Shown one piece after another: positions 10,179-22,844 of a stretch of 64,000 bases of DNA (its first letter is position 1; every line of letters starts with the position of its first letter). The notes under the pieces are model-generated. The model made no database searches. It worked only from the letters and a program-made list of their open reading frames with translations, and was not told the origin of the DNA. Origin of the DNA: Xenoacremonium recifei (lineage: Eukaryota > Ascomycota > Sordariomycetes > Hypocreales > Nectriaceae); the NCBI GenBank assembly GCA_012184525.1, contig WOFQ01000057.1:176521-240520 (forward strand). Direction: 5' to 3'. The position numbers were made by a program, and so were the translations under genes.

Positions 10179-12517
10179 ATGGATCCTGAAGAGTCTCGCG
10201 CAAGAATTGAAGTCGCCTGTGAGGTCTGTCGGAAGAGAAAGCGAAAAGTACTGAATCATGCTGCGCACTCCCTCATTGAAGTCGAACTGAAGTGCTGATG
10301 CAGCAGAAGTGCGACGGCGAACACCCTTATTGTTCATGGTGCCTCAAGAACAATCTAGAATGCCGATATATCGTTGATAGGCCCAAAAAGTAGTCCTTAT
10401 TATGTTGTCCTGCTCATGCTGTAGTCTTGATGCTGACGCGAGATAGGAGGCGTGTTAATGCTGGCTATGTGGCGAACCTAGAGGACCAGTTGAGCCTGCT
10501 TAAAGAATATGTCCAAAAGTTAGAGGCTTTGGCGCCACCAGCGCAGCGGCCTGAGCAGATCACTGATATTCTCTCCGACAATGATGTAGCGACATCGCCA
10601 AACCACGCCTCATCAAGGCTCGCGCCAGATCCATCTTCAGAGATCAAAAACGCTACGTATTCGAGCGATACTTCCCTGAGTAGGGAGGGCGATTCGTCAG
10701 CTATTGATGATGTTGGCTCTATGATTTGGAAAATGACGATCTTAGATGACGGCGAGACATCCTTCACAGGCCCGTCGGGAAACTTTGGGTTTTCGCTCAG
10801 CCAACGCAATGTCAATCCAGACGAGTACAGGCGGAATCCAGATGGTCCTGTCATCCTAGAAACGTCAGGGCACGAGGTTGATGAGAAGGAACTAGCCGCC
10901 CTTTTCGAACGTTACATCTCTTCAATTCACCAGTTCACAGATCCTGAGTTACTTTCCAAGCTCAACAGAAACCCGTCACCAAGTTTAGAGCTTCTTCGAT
11001 ACTCCATGCTGGCAGCAGGAGCCCTTTACACCGACGATTCTAGGTTGCAGAGACTCGGAGAAGACTTTTCGGCAATGGCTCAGCAGATTGTAGTGCGACA
11101 CTGCCGCATATATCCTATTGCGACAACTGTCCTCGCCCTGATAATATTGTGTTGGAGGGAGCTTGCACTGGAACATGAAAACATGGCGTGGATGTATAAT
11201 TGTAAGTGAACCTCAGTATAGCTTGAATTTGGTTTGTTCACTTATCACGAGTAATGTCAGCGATGGCTGCCAGTTTGACACTTCATCTTGGTCTCCATGT
11301 CAGTTCTTTGGACAACGTGTACCAGTCAGAAGCCAGCTCGTCGACCCAGATCGAAACTGGAGACTCCTCTCCCCAGTTAAGAAATAGAGCATTTTGGGCA
11401 TTTCTCCTTCTTGATAGGTTCGTGGTAACCTCAGAACCCATATATACCCCTTGAGCCTGTGTTATCCTCAATTGTTGATATGGTAGTACTTGGAACTAAA
11501 TGAGGTATAGAATCGCGACTTCTTTATTAGGGAGAAATTGCATGATTCCATGGGCCCGAGTCCAAGCTGCTCCATTCCTGCTTACCGCCACTGGAGGCGT
11601 TTCCCTTGAAGAAGCGGTGTTTGACTGGCAGTGTAAATTGTGGTTTATCCATGATCAGTACATGGATAAGATGTAGGCTATACTCTCCCATTTTCTCAAT
11701 TTTGCAGTGGCTCTCGAAGCTGATAATGTTAATGCCTAGATATTCATTCCAGTTTGGGCAGCTGGATCCTGCAGCGCGCTATCAAATGTTGGTAGAGGCT
11801 AGAGAACGACTCATGTCTTTCTATCATCAGTTGGATCCGCGGGTGCAGATGAAGCAGCATAACACCGACCGCACAGTGATATTCCTCCACATGTGCTATA
11901 ACATGTCTCTTCTTCTCATTCATAGGCCTTACATGAAGGATAGCGAGAATGAAAATGCGTCTCAGCTGGCACTCAGATCAATGACTGTGGCGGCAACCTC
12001 TATGGCGAGGCTCATTCGCGAATACCAAAAAGTCAACACTTGGAACGATGTTCCCTTCTTCGTGGTCCACTGCGTTCTCACCGCAGCTATCACACTTCTT
12101 TTGAATGCAACTTCGACAGTTCCCGACGTCCGCAGCCGGTCGGTGTCCCGTTTCCGCGTTTGTGCGAATGCACTGGATGCTATGCAAGCACGTTGGATTA
12201 GGGCAAGAAGAGCGCTAATACTACTCCGTGAACTGGCTCAGAGGTGGGGAGTAGTTTCTGCTTTACCTATGAAACATAGCTTCCCGTTACACTTGGAGCA
12301 AAGAGTTCATCCCAGCCCGATCCCAATTTCGAGTGTGGAAATCACGGACTCCGCCACTGCAACGGGGTTAGCACCTACAACGGCCGATGACTTATCACAG
12401 ATGAATTCGGAGGACTTTTGGAACTTCCATGTGCTGGAATTTTCCGAGCTGACTGGGGCCTTTGACTTGGTCGATCCCGTCATTGAATCCGGGCCGTGGG
12501 AACATTCGTTAGCATGA
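10179..12517 (+). CDS. Zn2Cys6 transcription factor with fungal-specific TF domain
   Basis: Six exons: 10179-10247, 10310-10389, 10447-11201, 11261-11417, 11511-11672, 11740-12517; 666 residues. The zinc cluster has Cys14, 17, 24, 31, 34, 41. Placing the first acceptor after AGAAG gives the required six residues between the second and third Cys. A short coiled-coil follows (RRVNAGYVANLEDQLSLLKEYV). The middle-homology domain shows LTLHLGLHVSS, FWAFLLLDR and LGRNCMIPWARV, and KLWFIHDQYMDK follows. Several introns fall inside conserved motifs, so the coding region looks broken until spliced. It belongs to the Gal4-like nuclear activators that bind CGG-type half-sites. By position it is the probable regulator of the adjacent MFS, nitrilase, hydrolase and HD genes. 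Confidence 0.88.
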
Positions 12518-14514
12518 AATAAACTCATTGTTTTCTTCATTTTCCAAGGGGCGAACAAATCCCGGAGGAGATTCTATATCTAATGTGATTGAAGCGTGTT
12601 ATCACCTCTCTAGAGAGTTACGCATGTATGTAGGCACGTCTGAGAGTCGAAATGGCAAGTTTCGTCGAGAAGCATGACCCCCAAGTCACAAGTAAACCAT
12701 CTGAAGACGGGCTAAATGTGTATTATTACAAGAAAATTTGGGTAAATGGAGAAGATGGTAATTTTAGCAAAAAGTTGCAAAATAAAGAGCACTCAGTGAT
12801 CTTGTCTGACAATCACATAGCTCACCCCAGAAGAGACTAGCCACTGTTGACGGAACTGCCTTCCACATAGAGTGACTCTGATATTCTGACAATCCGTTCC
12901 GGAGAGTCATGTGTTTACACGCCATAGTGGGTATAGCTGGAATATTATTGGGCAGAATGTTGACTATGCTCTGTGGCGAGACCTCAAGCGTTGGAAAAGG
13001 GGCAAATAACCTTGCACGGCGATAATTGGAACCCTGACCTGGGGTATTAGTTTTCACGGAGGGACTAGATTCTTCAATGAGGGGTAACTCATGATGTCAC
13101 TTTATTGAGCTAAGTAAAGATGGACAGGCTGTAAGACCCCTGAGCAGTTCTGGATTGGCTTACGTACCTCACTAGTCACCATAACAGGGCACACACCAGC
13201 TCTGCTTCGGAGCCGGACCCTTTTTAGACAAAGTACGATATTTATCTTGCAAATCATGGGATACTAACATGTGATAAGGCTGATTCAGAGACTGGGCGCA
13301 CGCAGGCTGAGTATATCCAAGGTATTTTATGAGCTTGAGGGAAGAAAGACTCTGTACGGACACTGAGAGCCTAAAATCGTTGTCTACGAAGATATAACCA
13401 GAGAAATATATCGCGCAATGCAAAATAACGCTTATTCTTCCCGTAGTTTTTTAATGGAGAAATGCTGCGCTGATATCGATAGTCAGAAGGACGTACAATA
13501 TAAGCAAGGAAGCGAGACGGTTGTTTTCACAAGCTGAGCAAGAAGCAGGCATGACGGATATCGCTACGGGCCGAGGAACCTCGGCAGAGAGCAGAAAAGA
13601 AGCATTTAACATAACTGAAAAAAGCTTGATTTGACGGCTTTTGGAGGGACCAGGACGCTGGAATGGAGGGCATGGTAGGGAGGCGGGGGGAGGAGGGGTT
13701 TTGAAACTAGGGCTGTTTGGGACACAAAGGCCGGGCACCTAATCGATAGTTGACGACGATCCATGCAATTTGGCGACTCCTTCAGTCCATCCCGCTCCTC
13801 CCGCTCATCAACATGATACGTAACGGACTGTCGCTCGCTGATTGCCCCTGTTGGCGAGGCCAGTGGGAGACGCGGACGGACCATCGGTTATGGAGCAAAT
13901 AGACGACGTGCCCAGGTCACAAACTTGCCGTAGACGAATTAAAAATCTCACTCGCCTCCATTAGCGTCCTGGCAATTAGCCGGCGCGTCAAAGACCCATG
14001 TGATGGGTGGAGAGGCCAAGCGCCAAGACACGCGACAGAATGTGTGGAGAGATCCCTTAGGATGGTGGTGAGACGAGGCCTTGAAAGGAGAGCCTTGGCA
14101 TGAAGTCTCTGCAACGGGCTTGAGGCAGCAAATGCGTGAAGTCAGGCGGACAAGTAGCAGTGTTCTGGGATCGGAAGCGTAAGACTCAGATCGAGGCAAG
14201 GCTTGGAGCAGATCCATGCCGCGGTAGCTCAGAAACTCCAGAGCAATCTTCACTCGCCAGCTGACGCGGCCCTCCCCACCACCAACCATGGAGTCGCTAA
14301 TGTTCAATACCCATTCGAGATGTAGCACGGAGAGCCAACTTCGGCGCAATCCCCGCGGTAGAAACTGATGGTCCAGCTCCCTGACCGGGGTTGGGCCTGG
14401 TCCGATCCAATGCAATAAACGGTAATAAACAATGGCTTGGGCGCCTTTTCCCCTTATGTTAGGCCCTTCGCTCTGCTTCTCGGGTCGTCGGTCGTGCTTG
14501 GCCATCCCGTTAAC
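12518..14514. other. 2-kb intergenic region
   Basis: No gene supported. A 205-codon antisense frame at 13948-14565 overlaps the start of the next gene and has no recognisable features. Stretches around 13600-14000 are GC- and purine-rich. No repeats or tRNA seen. Confidence 0.5.
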
Positions 14515-16234
14515 ATGCCATGGCTTGCGATCGTGGGAGCCCTGGGCCTGGCTCTTGTTGCCCAAGCGGCTGATGTCGCTGGCATTTTCGACATCGAGCT
14601 CTACGACTCAGGAAGTCTCGGATACAACCCCAACACCACATTCCGAAGCTCCGACATAGTGGCCCCTGTTTTCGGCATTAATAAGTGGGATGCTGAGGCT
14701 CTGAGAGAGACTTCGGCTCCATACTTGTTCATCACAGCCACCGAGCCGGGTGGTCATCCATCCCCGTACATCTTCAATGCCACGGACTTGAGTCTCGTCT
14801 GGGCCGACACGACTACCAGCCGCATGGGGGCTATGAACTTCCGCCCCCAAACATACCGAGGCACATCGTATCTGGCTTTCTGGCAAGGGAACAATGTTAG
14901 TGGCCGTGGGAAAGGCACTTGCGTCCTCTATGACTTCTCGTACAGCCGGAGCCATGTTCTTACCACGAAACATATTGGTATAAACGCCGATTTACACGAA
15001 TGCAAGCTGACGAACGACGGCACGGCGCTTCTTACGGCTTACAACTTTATGCAATGGAACCTCACAGACATCGGTGGTAAAGATGATGATTGGTTGATGG
15101 ATTGCTTCTTCCAGGAGGTGGATATTGAGACAGGCGATGTCTTGTTTTCCTGGTCAGCAATAGATTGGTTTGACATACACGACTCATTTGAAAACTACAA
15201 TGAGAAGTATGATTTCTTCCATCTTAATTCGGTCGAGAAGGTTCGTTCCCAGTCCCAACTCCTTGGAAATTAGCGATGGCCCCCCGACTAATTTTGCGTA
15301 ACAGGATCGAAATGGCAACTACCTCATATCCAGCAGACACTTGCACATGATAGCTCTTGTTGGAGGGTTGAACGCTGAGGTTCCCGGCAAACCGATTTGG
15401 ATCCTGGGTGGAAAACGCAACATGTTCGAAGACATTTCTAACGGTCTGGCGCTCGATTTCTCTTGGCAGCACCATGCCCGTTTCCAAAACTATGACGACG
15501 ACTTCGCCGAAATCACCTTTTTCGACAACCACAAAGCGAATAGCATCCCCGGCGGTACCAACTGTCAAGTTGACTGCAGCTCCGGAAAAAGACTCTTCCT
15601 CGACTATAAGAAGTTGACTGTGCAGTTTGGATTGGCCTACCAGCATCCGCGGAGCATACAAAGTGGCTCCATGGGGAGTTGTCAAGCAATACAGTCAGAC
15701 GGTGCGAAAGACAGCAACATCCTCGTTGGCTGGGGGGCAAACCCTGCAATTACGGAGTTCACCTCGGATGGTCGAGTTATCATGGACATCCAGTTTGGTC
15801 CCTTCAATCCCGGCTACAAATTTGGGAGGACAGTGTCAAGCTATCGGGCTTTTAAAGGTGATTGGAAAGGATATCCTCTCACGGACCCAGCTATTGCAAC
15901 TGATTGGACCCAAGAGATGGTGTATATGAGTTGGAATGGAGCCACAGAAGTTCGATCATGGGCGGTAGTAAGTTCATTGGCCCGGGACTTTAACGCATAT
16001 ACTGATTGTGAGCAGTACGTTGGCGGCGAGGAATGCGAAGAACTGGCCGCAGTTGATTACCTGAAGACGAGCGAAAAGATCGGGTTCGAAACCGCGATCA
16101 AGGTCCCCCGATCGAAATTCGTACAAATACGAGCTCTTGATAGCAATGGCCTCACTATCAAGAAATCGGCCATTTGGGACTACGAACACAACCGAGAAGT
16201 GAATGGGTTGAGGAGATGTTACGAAATAATATGA
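14515..16234 (+). CDS. Secreted arylsulfotransferase (ASST)-like protein
   Basis: Two exons (14515-15240, 15305-16234; intron 64 nt) encode 551 residues. The Met at 14515 begins a clear signal peptide (MPWLAIVGALGLALVAQA); the open frame further upstream begins with TTG. The body matches the fungal arylsulfotransferase-like beta-propeller family: repeated W/F-rich blades, ADLHECKLTNDGTALLTAY, DFFHLNSVEK, ISSRHLHMIALV, WILGGKRNMF and the central QHHARF. Several N-glycosylation sequons are present (NATD, NVSG, NLTD). Bacterial ASSTs move sulfuryl groups between phenols with a catalytic His; whether fungal members do so is not established. It is expected to enter the secretory pathway. No partner gene is evident nearby. 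Confidence 0.85.
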
Positions 16235-16554
16235 AGGACCCTGCACCTCAACCGAGCTGCTTGCAAGTCAAGAGGCTTGGAACTGTATTTTAATGTTAAT
16301 ATTGTAAAACAACCTGTAAATATCTTAAGCAATGAAAGATGATGACTAAATTCTCGTATATTTATTCTCCGTAGACTTCAACATTAAATTTAAGCGTATT
16401 CGGTGCACGTGACGGTTGACCCGCCCCGCCGTCTCTCCGCTGCCGAGCACATAATCCGTTAAATTTTCAACCGTCCTCCAGTGCTTAAACAACAACGCCG
16501 GATTATTCCCTTTTCTACCCTATTAACAGTGTAGGCGATAATTTATTATTACTC
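16235..16554. other. Intergenic region
   Basis: About 320 bases: 3' flank of the ASST-like gene and promoter of the EamA gene. It contains a CACGTGACG sequence near 16407. Nothing else seen. Confidence 0.5.
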
Positions 16555-18043
16555 ATGTCGGGCTATTCTTCTATCAACGCCGCTGAACCTGGCGTTCGCT
16601 CTTCCGGACATGAGTCTGAAACTTCCCCCGAAGCAACCCGCTTGGCAGACGATGAATGTTCACAGACCCGGTTCCAAAAGGGATGGCGGCAGTTTCGCAG
16701 CTTCTACCAAAGGAATCTGGGTTTATTGCTTATTCTTTTGGCACAGATCTTCGCAAGCCTGGTAAGCTCTTCGGGACAGAGAAAATTTGAATAATCACTC
16801 ACCTCTTCGTCTCTGAAGATGACGATGTCAACAAGACTCTTGGAGACAGGCTTCGATACAAAATTCCATGCTTTACAGATTATATTCATCCGCATGTCTG
16901 CAACATCTATCTTTGCGTTACTGTATATGTGGTATCAGAAGGTGCCAGGGGCTCCCTTCGGCGATCCCAGCATTAGAGGACTTCTGGTTTTGCGTGGAAC
17001 AGCCGGATTTATCGGATTATTTGCGGCTTACTGTACGTTTTCGCATTTCCTGGAATGGAGACGGAGACTAATTTTCTTCTTTTCTTCAAAGACTCGTTGT
17101 CATACCTCAATATTTCAGATGCGACAGTCATCAGCTTCTTGACTCCTATCCTTACGGCAGCTATTTGTTTCGTCGCTCTAGGGGTACGTGGATCGGTAAT
17201 CTGTTTCTGAATTCTCAATCTTACTTGCCACGTAGGAACCTTTCACGATCAAAGAGGGAATAGCCGGGATTATCGCACTATCTGGGGTACTTCTCATTGC
17301 TCGCCCGGCGTTTCTTTTTCCGTCTCGCTCTTGGAAAGCAACGTCTGCTTTGGCCGACGATATTCAAGATGAATTATCATCAACTACTCCCGTCCCTAGT
17401 ATGGACCGACCTTTAGCAGTATTGGCAGCAATGCTGGGGGCGTTTGGTGCGGCAACCGCATATTCCATCATTCGAGTGATTGGAAAACGTGCCCATTCCC
17501 TTGTGAGCGTTAATTATTTTGGGATGATTGCGACCGTTGGATCTTGTGTCATTATTTTGATTGATCCGGACCTCAAGTTTCAGCTCCCGCAAAATGCTCT
17601 ACAATGGTTCGTGTTGGAACTTATCTTCAATCACAGAACAGTCCACCGCTGACTATTGAACCTAGGTCTCTTCTAGTTGCAATCGGACTCTCTGGCTTCA
17701 TGATGCAATTTCTCTTGACGGAAGGATTGCAAAGAGAGAAAGCAGGCCGGGCAACCAGTCTGATCGTTAGTAATCCCTACCTCTAGCCATATTGATACTT
17801 GACTAAAGAGTTATATAGTACACTCAACTCGTTTTTGCCTTGATTCTTGAACGAATAGTCTGGGGTACAACACCATCGAGATGGAGTATTATCGGGGGTA
17901 TTTTGATTATCGGAGCTTCCATTTGGTCTGGCTTACAGAAGTCTAAGCCCACCGATAGCGTCCCACGGAGGAACCCCGGCGTTGTTGATGAAGAGAGCAG
18001 TCTTCTCGGGAATGACGAGGCCCACCCAAGAAGCCGGAGCTGA
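16555..18043 (+). CDS. EamA/drug-metabolite transporter family membrane protein
   Basis: Six exons (16555-16761, 16819-17032, 17092-17183, 17236-17606, 17666-17765, 17819-18043) give 402 residues. After an 50-60 residue hydrophilic N-terminus there are about ten hydrophobic helices in two EamA repeats. Repeat 1 includes LGLLLILLAQIFASL, LRGTAGFIGLFAAY, the hallmark YYSLSYLNISDATVISFLTP and EGIAGIIALSGVLLIARP. Repeat 2 includes AYSIIRVIGKR, GFMMQFLLTEGLQREKAGRA and YTQLVFALILERIVWG. It is related to the SLC35G-like fungal transporters of unknown substrate. The C-terminus carries an acidic dileucine-like EESSLLG, possibly for endosomal or vacuolar sorting (inference). It is convergent with the alcohol oxidase gene. 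Confidence 0.9.
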
Positions 18044-18256
18044 TTGCTAGCCGTGTTAGAGTTTATTCACTACCTAGGTACTTTTAAAGGCTAGGACAGT
18101 ACACTGCGTCCTCCGTACAATGGAGTGGAAAACAATCAAACTAGAACACTTCATATAGCTTGCAATCTGATGAATACTTGAACTATTTGGAGACACAAAG
18201 AGATTCAATCTGATTCCAACTTGAAAGAAAACTTCCCAATGAACTGCTGCTCTCGA

Positions 18257-20550
18257 TTAGAGGCGGTATGACAGGGTCAGCTCGCCAGGAGCATGATACG
18301 AAGGCACCTTCATCTCCAACGCTTCGCCAGAATAACCCAAGTCTTCAGCGACGAGCATTGCTGCCTTTTCTCCAATTAGAAGTGCCGTAGAGTATCTGAG
18401 ACGCTGTCAGCATTGCAGGACAATGATAGAGATTTCCACTTACGTGTTGCAGCCGACATTGTCAGGGCAGATGCTAAGATCTGCGACCTTGAGTCCCTTC
18501 ACGCCATGGACATTCAGGCGCTCGTCGAGTACACCATGCTTCACGATACTATTGCCCTCTTTGGGAGCCATGGAGCACGTTCCCAAGCTATGCCACGTGC
18601 TTTCCACATGACGCTTGACCCATTCTTCAACCGCCTTGATGTCCTCCTCACTGTACTTGAGTTCTTCACGAACATGGGCTTTGTTCGAGTTCAAGATATT
18701 GACATCCGGCTTCTTCTCAGCTTCAGGGAGATGGACAGACCAGCTTCCGTGGGTAATTCCAGCAGACAGGTTTCCGGGAAGCGCATATGCCTTGGTTGTT
18801 TGTAGGTCAAGGTCATGAGCCCGAGCAGCGGAGTCGTATTGGAAGAAGGGATGCTGGTAGATATTAGTTCGAAGGGTTTCATGAATTACGGCCAAGACTG
18901 ATACATACCATGTTCTCTACCTCACCGGCGTATGCGTCCATCCTTCTGGCCGTCTCACGGGACTTGATGTATCCCCAGACCATTGGCACCATGTCACGTT
19001 CATCATTCATGAACCCGGTATCGAAGTCGGGCGTTGCATAAGGATCAGCACTCTTGATATGGGTGCTACCTCTAGAGAATGGGTACTCCAAGAAGTGGAA
19101 CATGGTGAAGAACTTGCCAGGAGGCCTGTTGGATTGTCAGTTGGGTCACTGGAACATTAAAACTTGGTCAAAACGGTGCTTACATCAACATATGATCACC
19201 AAACCAGCCTGAAATGACGCTGTAATGCATGACTGGCTTGTCAGGCTTGTCTTTGAAGTAAGACTTCCAACCATCCTTGAAGTGAGGCGTAGGCCAAGAC
19301 TCGAAGTCCTTCAACTCCTCCTCTGTGGGACGGATCTTCACACCGGCTTCGATGCCGTTTGTGGCCAAAGGTCCCGTCCCTTTGAGATTCCATTCCTCGA
19401 AGACCTCTATTAATTCTGCGTTAGCATTGCACACGTCATTAAACCCCATTTTACTTACTCTTCTGTACCTCGGGGTCACCTCTGACAAAGTCATCAAAAC
19501 TTTCGACGTCGGGCTTAGCTCGATAGACCGAGAAAGTCAGGTAATGGTCCTGGAAGTTCAGACCGACTCCAGGCAAGTCAACGAGACACTTCACCCCGGC
19601 TGCTTTCAGCTTCTCGGGATCACCAACTCCAGACCGCTGAAGGATCAATGGAGATGACAGAGTGCCGCCAGAGACAACGATCTGCTTACGTGCGCGGAAT
19701 GTTCGAGTAGTAAGCTGATTGGGGTGCAATGGCTTCGTGGGCACAGTTTGCACAGCAACTGCGCGGCCATTCTCGATGATGACTTTGTCTACCTTCGTAT
19801 TGCAAGCAAGGTAGAGATTGGAGTGAACGGCACGAGTTGCATGAATGTAGGCATGAGCGCTGTCGCTCCGCCGACCGGTGTCACGGTTGATCCACTTCAA
19901 CCAGTGTTCAGCACCGTGACCCGTGACGAGGTCTTGAAGATCGTCAACCACCGGTATTCCCTGGGATTCTGCAGCCCGAAGGAAATCTTCCTTGATTGGG
20001 TACGTGTAGTTCCCAAAAGATACCTTGATTGGGCCTTCGAAACCGTGAATATCTCGGTTATGGCTGGCTCTCTGATAGGTCTCATGCTTCTTCATCAGTG
20101 GGAGCAACTCCTTCGTGGTCCAGCCCTGAGCCTGAAAGTCATCATAGTCTGACGCTGAGGCTCGGGTGTACATCATGAAGTTGATTGAGGATCCACCACC
20201 GAGAATATGAGCACATGGGACAACGGCCTTTCGTCCTGCAAGCCATTTTGATGGGCGACTCTCATAGAACGAGGCGGTTTTGGAATCCAGTTTCATGTTA
20301 CGTGGGTAAATCCCCGGGCGGAAAACCCAGGGATTGTTGAGGTTATTCTCACCGGCTTCGATGAGAAGGACCTTGAGGTTGTGGTCCAGATTCGCCAATC
20401 TACAATAATCAGCTTGATGCTGAATGGAGAGGGATTTGTGACTAATTCTTACCTCCCAGCCACGACACATCCACAACTGCCACCACCACACACAATGATG
20501 TCGAACTCCTCTGGGAGGGAGCTGACACTGCTGGAGTATTGGGTACCCAT
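18257..20550 (-). CDS. Alcohol (methanol) oxidase, GMC oxidoreductase
   Basis: Six exons (20550-20453, 20399-19459, 19415-19184, 19125-18909, 18853-18444, 18395-18257) encode 678 residues, close to the usual length of methanol oxidases (about 660-675). FAD binding is seen at GGGSCGC (residues 22-28) and ILGGGSSINFMMY. Long stretches are nearly those of yeast methanol oxidase (IEAGENNLNNPW, GIYPRNMKLDSKTASFY, GAEHWLKWINRDTGRRSDSA, FLEYPFSRGS). The active pair is His584 in WHSLGTC and Asn632 in CPDNVGCNTY. It oxidises primary alcohols to aldehydes with O2, giving H2O2. The C-terminus reads LTLSYRL, which is not a standard PTS1 tripeptide, so peroxisomal import is uncertain. Intron 2 (19416-19458) is only 43 nt. 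Confidence 0.93.
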
Positions 20551-22844
20551 GATTGATCAGAAGAAGATTGGAGATGTTGAATCTGTTGCGAGAAAGGGCT
20601 GATGATGGTTCTTCTCTCCTTGATAATGAGGATCCGAGGGCAGCTTATATACTTTTCCGGCCGTATAGCCAGCACATCGCATTGTTTTGGAAGCCAAAAG
20701 CTCCACGACGTTGCTTTCGTTCACCCCGCGTCATCAACGGTACAATGTGTGTCCGCCACAACCAACAAGACTGGGCAAAAATAGTGGCTACCAATTAAAA
20801 CTTTCGAGAGGACATCACACGCTCATTATTTGGGTTCGAGATGAACACGTCACCATGTCTATGAAGGTGTTTATCAAGTATAACCCCTCCTGAATGTTGC
20901 ATTCGGCATTTCGCGTTGTTCATTTAGCCGTCTTCAAAACTGTTGGACAAGGAAAGATTGTTTTATGGGGTAATATGGGTATATCCTGTGGTGGTGTAGT
21001 TATAACCTTGGACAGCTTTCCCCGAGGTGTTCATTCATTTTAGCTATCTAGGCGGCTGCCATTGTCCCAGGCAATCACCACGACATCGAGCACACTAGAC
21101 CCTGACAGAGTATTTCTAGACTTAAACGTCCTTCCTTATAACAAGAACAAGAGACTATTCGCTTTGCACCCTGTAAAGAGTCTCGAAGTGCATCGTCTTC
21201 AACGGAGTAAACTACTCCGCATATTGTTCACTAGCAGGCTTACCTACATATCCCAATAAATGGGCCCTTGAGCTGAGCTTCGAAACGGGCATCTCGAATG
21301 CTGTGCCGCATCCGTAAGCCCGAGACGTCAAGTCAACAGCCTATCAGCTCGCATGGCCATCTCCCCGCACGCGGAACCACCGTTTGTTTAGCTGCACCCC
21401 GGAGCTCACTCGCCCGCCCTCCCGCTCCCCGAGACCTCATGATGCACTGCAACACTCCACACCAACTTTGGCCCAGTTTTGCGCGTATAGAATGCGGGGA
21501 AATAACCTGGATTGCCACCGGCACCTGGATGTAGGCCCTTCATCGCAACTTCCCCTCTTTCGAGCATCCTTACGAGAGCATTACAAACATCAGAGGAGTG
21601 CCGGAAGACAAGGACTCTATCGAAATAACCTATCACTGATGGGCGAGTTCTCTTATAAAGTAGAATCGGCCAGTGCTGGTTGAGTAGCGGAATTGAAGGT
21701 AGTACTTGTAAGATGATAATGAAAGTCATGCATCCATTCTGACTAATTACGAGTCTGGTTCACGCATATCTTCAACGGATCAAGAATACATCAGACCCAT
21801 TAACTCTGCGGACAAATGGGACCTTTAGAAGACCCCAAGAAAGCTTAATCCCGTTTTGGAAATCCGGAAGAATCGGAATTTGTAATTCTGAAGGATATGC
21901 CGGGTGACATTAACCCGGCGATCGCTGGGCAGGGTTTTGCCAAGGTCGTCCAAACCAACTACAACTTGAAGGAGGGGCGCACAATTCATGAAAGAGCCAA
22001 TTGTAGCGCCGGGATTAAATATCAAGCTGATCAAGGTCATATTCTATTCCCGTACGGAAGGAATCGTCCATAGCTGCCTCGCAGCATCGCATCGTGGCGG
22101 AGCATATGCAATGACACCTCAGCCAACCTTTATGCAATCGTCGCTTCGGTTGGACACTCCGGATGCTACTAGAGCAATAGACTCGAGTGAGATGACATCA
22201 ACCTAACGTAACCTAGGTAGTATGCCGATCTGCCTAAAACATAATTCCAAATACTTCGAGTTGACTAGCTATGTAGGCAAAGAACGTCGTGGGTTCGGGC
22301 TTCTCGGGTAATTACTCTCACAGACGATGCTTTGGCAAATCATGTTACTTCGCTCCCCGTTACCCGCTGTCAAAATCCTAGACTAGATGGGGTGAACCGT
22401 GGAGCCTGGGTTACGCTGAAACAATGACTTGTTGTGATGGGTCTGCATCGCCAAGACACTTTGTTCTCCCTTATTCTGATCCATAACTCTTTAGAGGAGG
22501 ACAAACTTTTATTACAGCGGGAACGAGTCTTAAAGTTGATTATGGTTACTTAGGCTTCTGACACTGGAAACAAGCTTGCTGCAAAAGTTTTTATGATCTC
22601 CAGGGCATAAAGGACTCACTGCCACTTCGACTGAGCAGATTATTCAATATTAAAACTTGCGAACGATATGTCTGAACATAGTCACAATTTTTGTGAAGGA
22701 ATTGTGTATGGGATTGAGATTGACTTCTATAATATTCTCTAAACAAGCTTTGGTTATTCAAGTACTTCTTGGCAGGCCGTATAGAAGTACTCCACCGATC
22801 GCTCTGATCAGACCCATATCGGGTGGAAATATTCGCCATTTGTA
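20551..22844. other. 2.3-kb intergenic region
   Basis: Promoter of the alcohol oxidase gene, then AT-rich and moderately GC stretches without a supported gene. A short inverted repeat (CCGGGT/ACCCGG) lies near 21900. No tRNA or mobile element recognised. Confidence 0.5.

Noticed and set aside
11418..11739. Apparent stops suggesting that the 10-12 kb regulator is a pseudogene
   Set aside because: Introns 11418-11510 and 11673-11739 restore LLDR-IATSLLGRN and YMDK-IYSFQF in one frame.
12652..12840. 62-codon frame MASFVEKHDPQ..
   Set aside because: Short, isolated, no similarity or supporting splice.
13948..14565. 205-codon antisense frame before the ASST-like gene
   Set aside because: Overlaps that gene's signal-peptide region, no recognisable domain, irregular composition.
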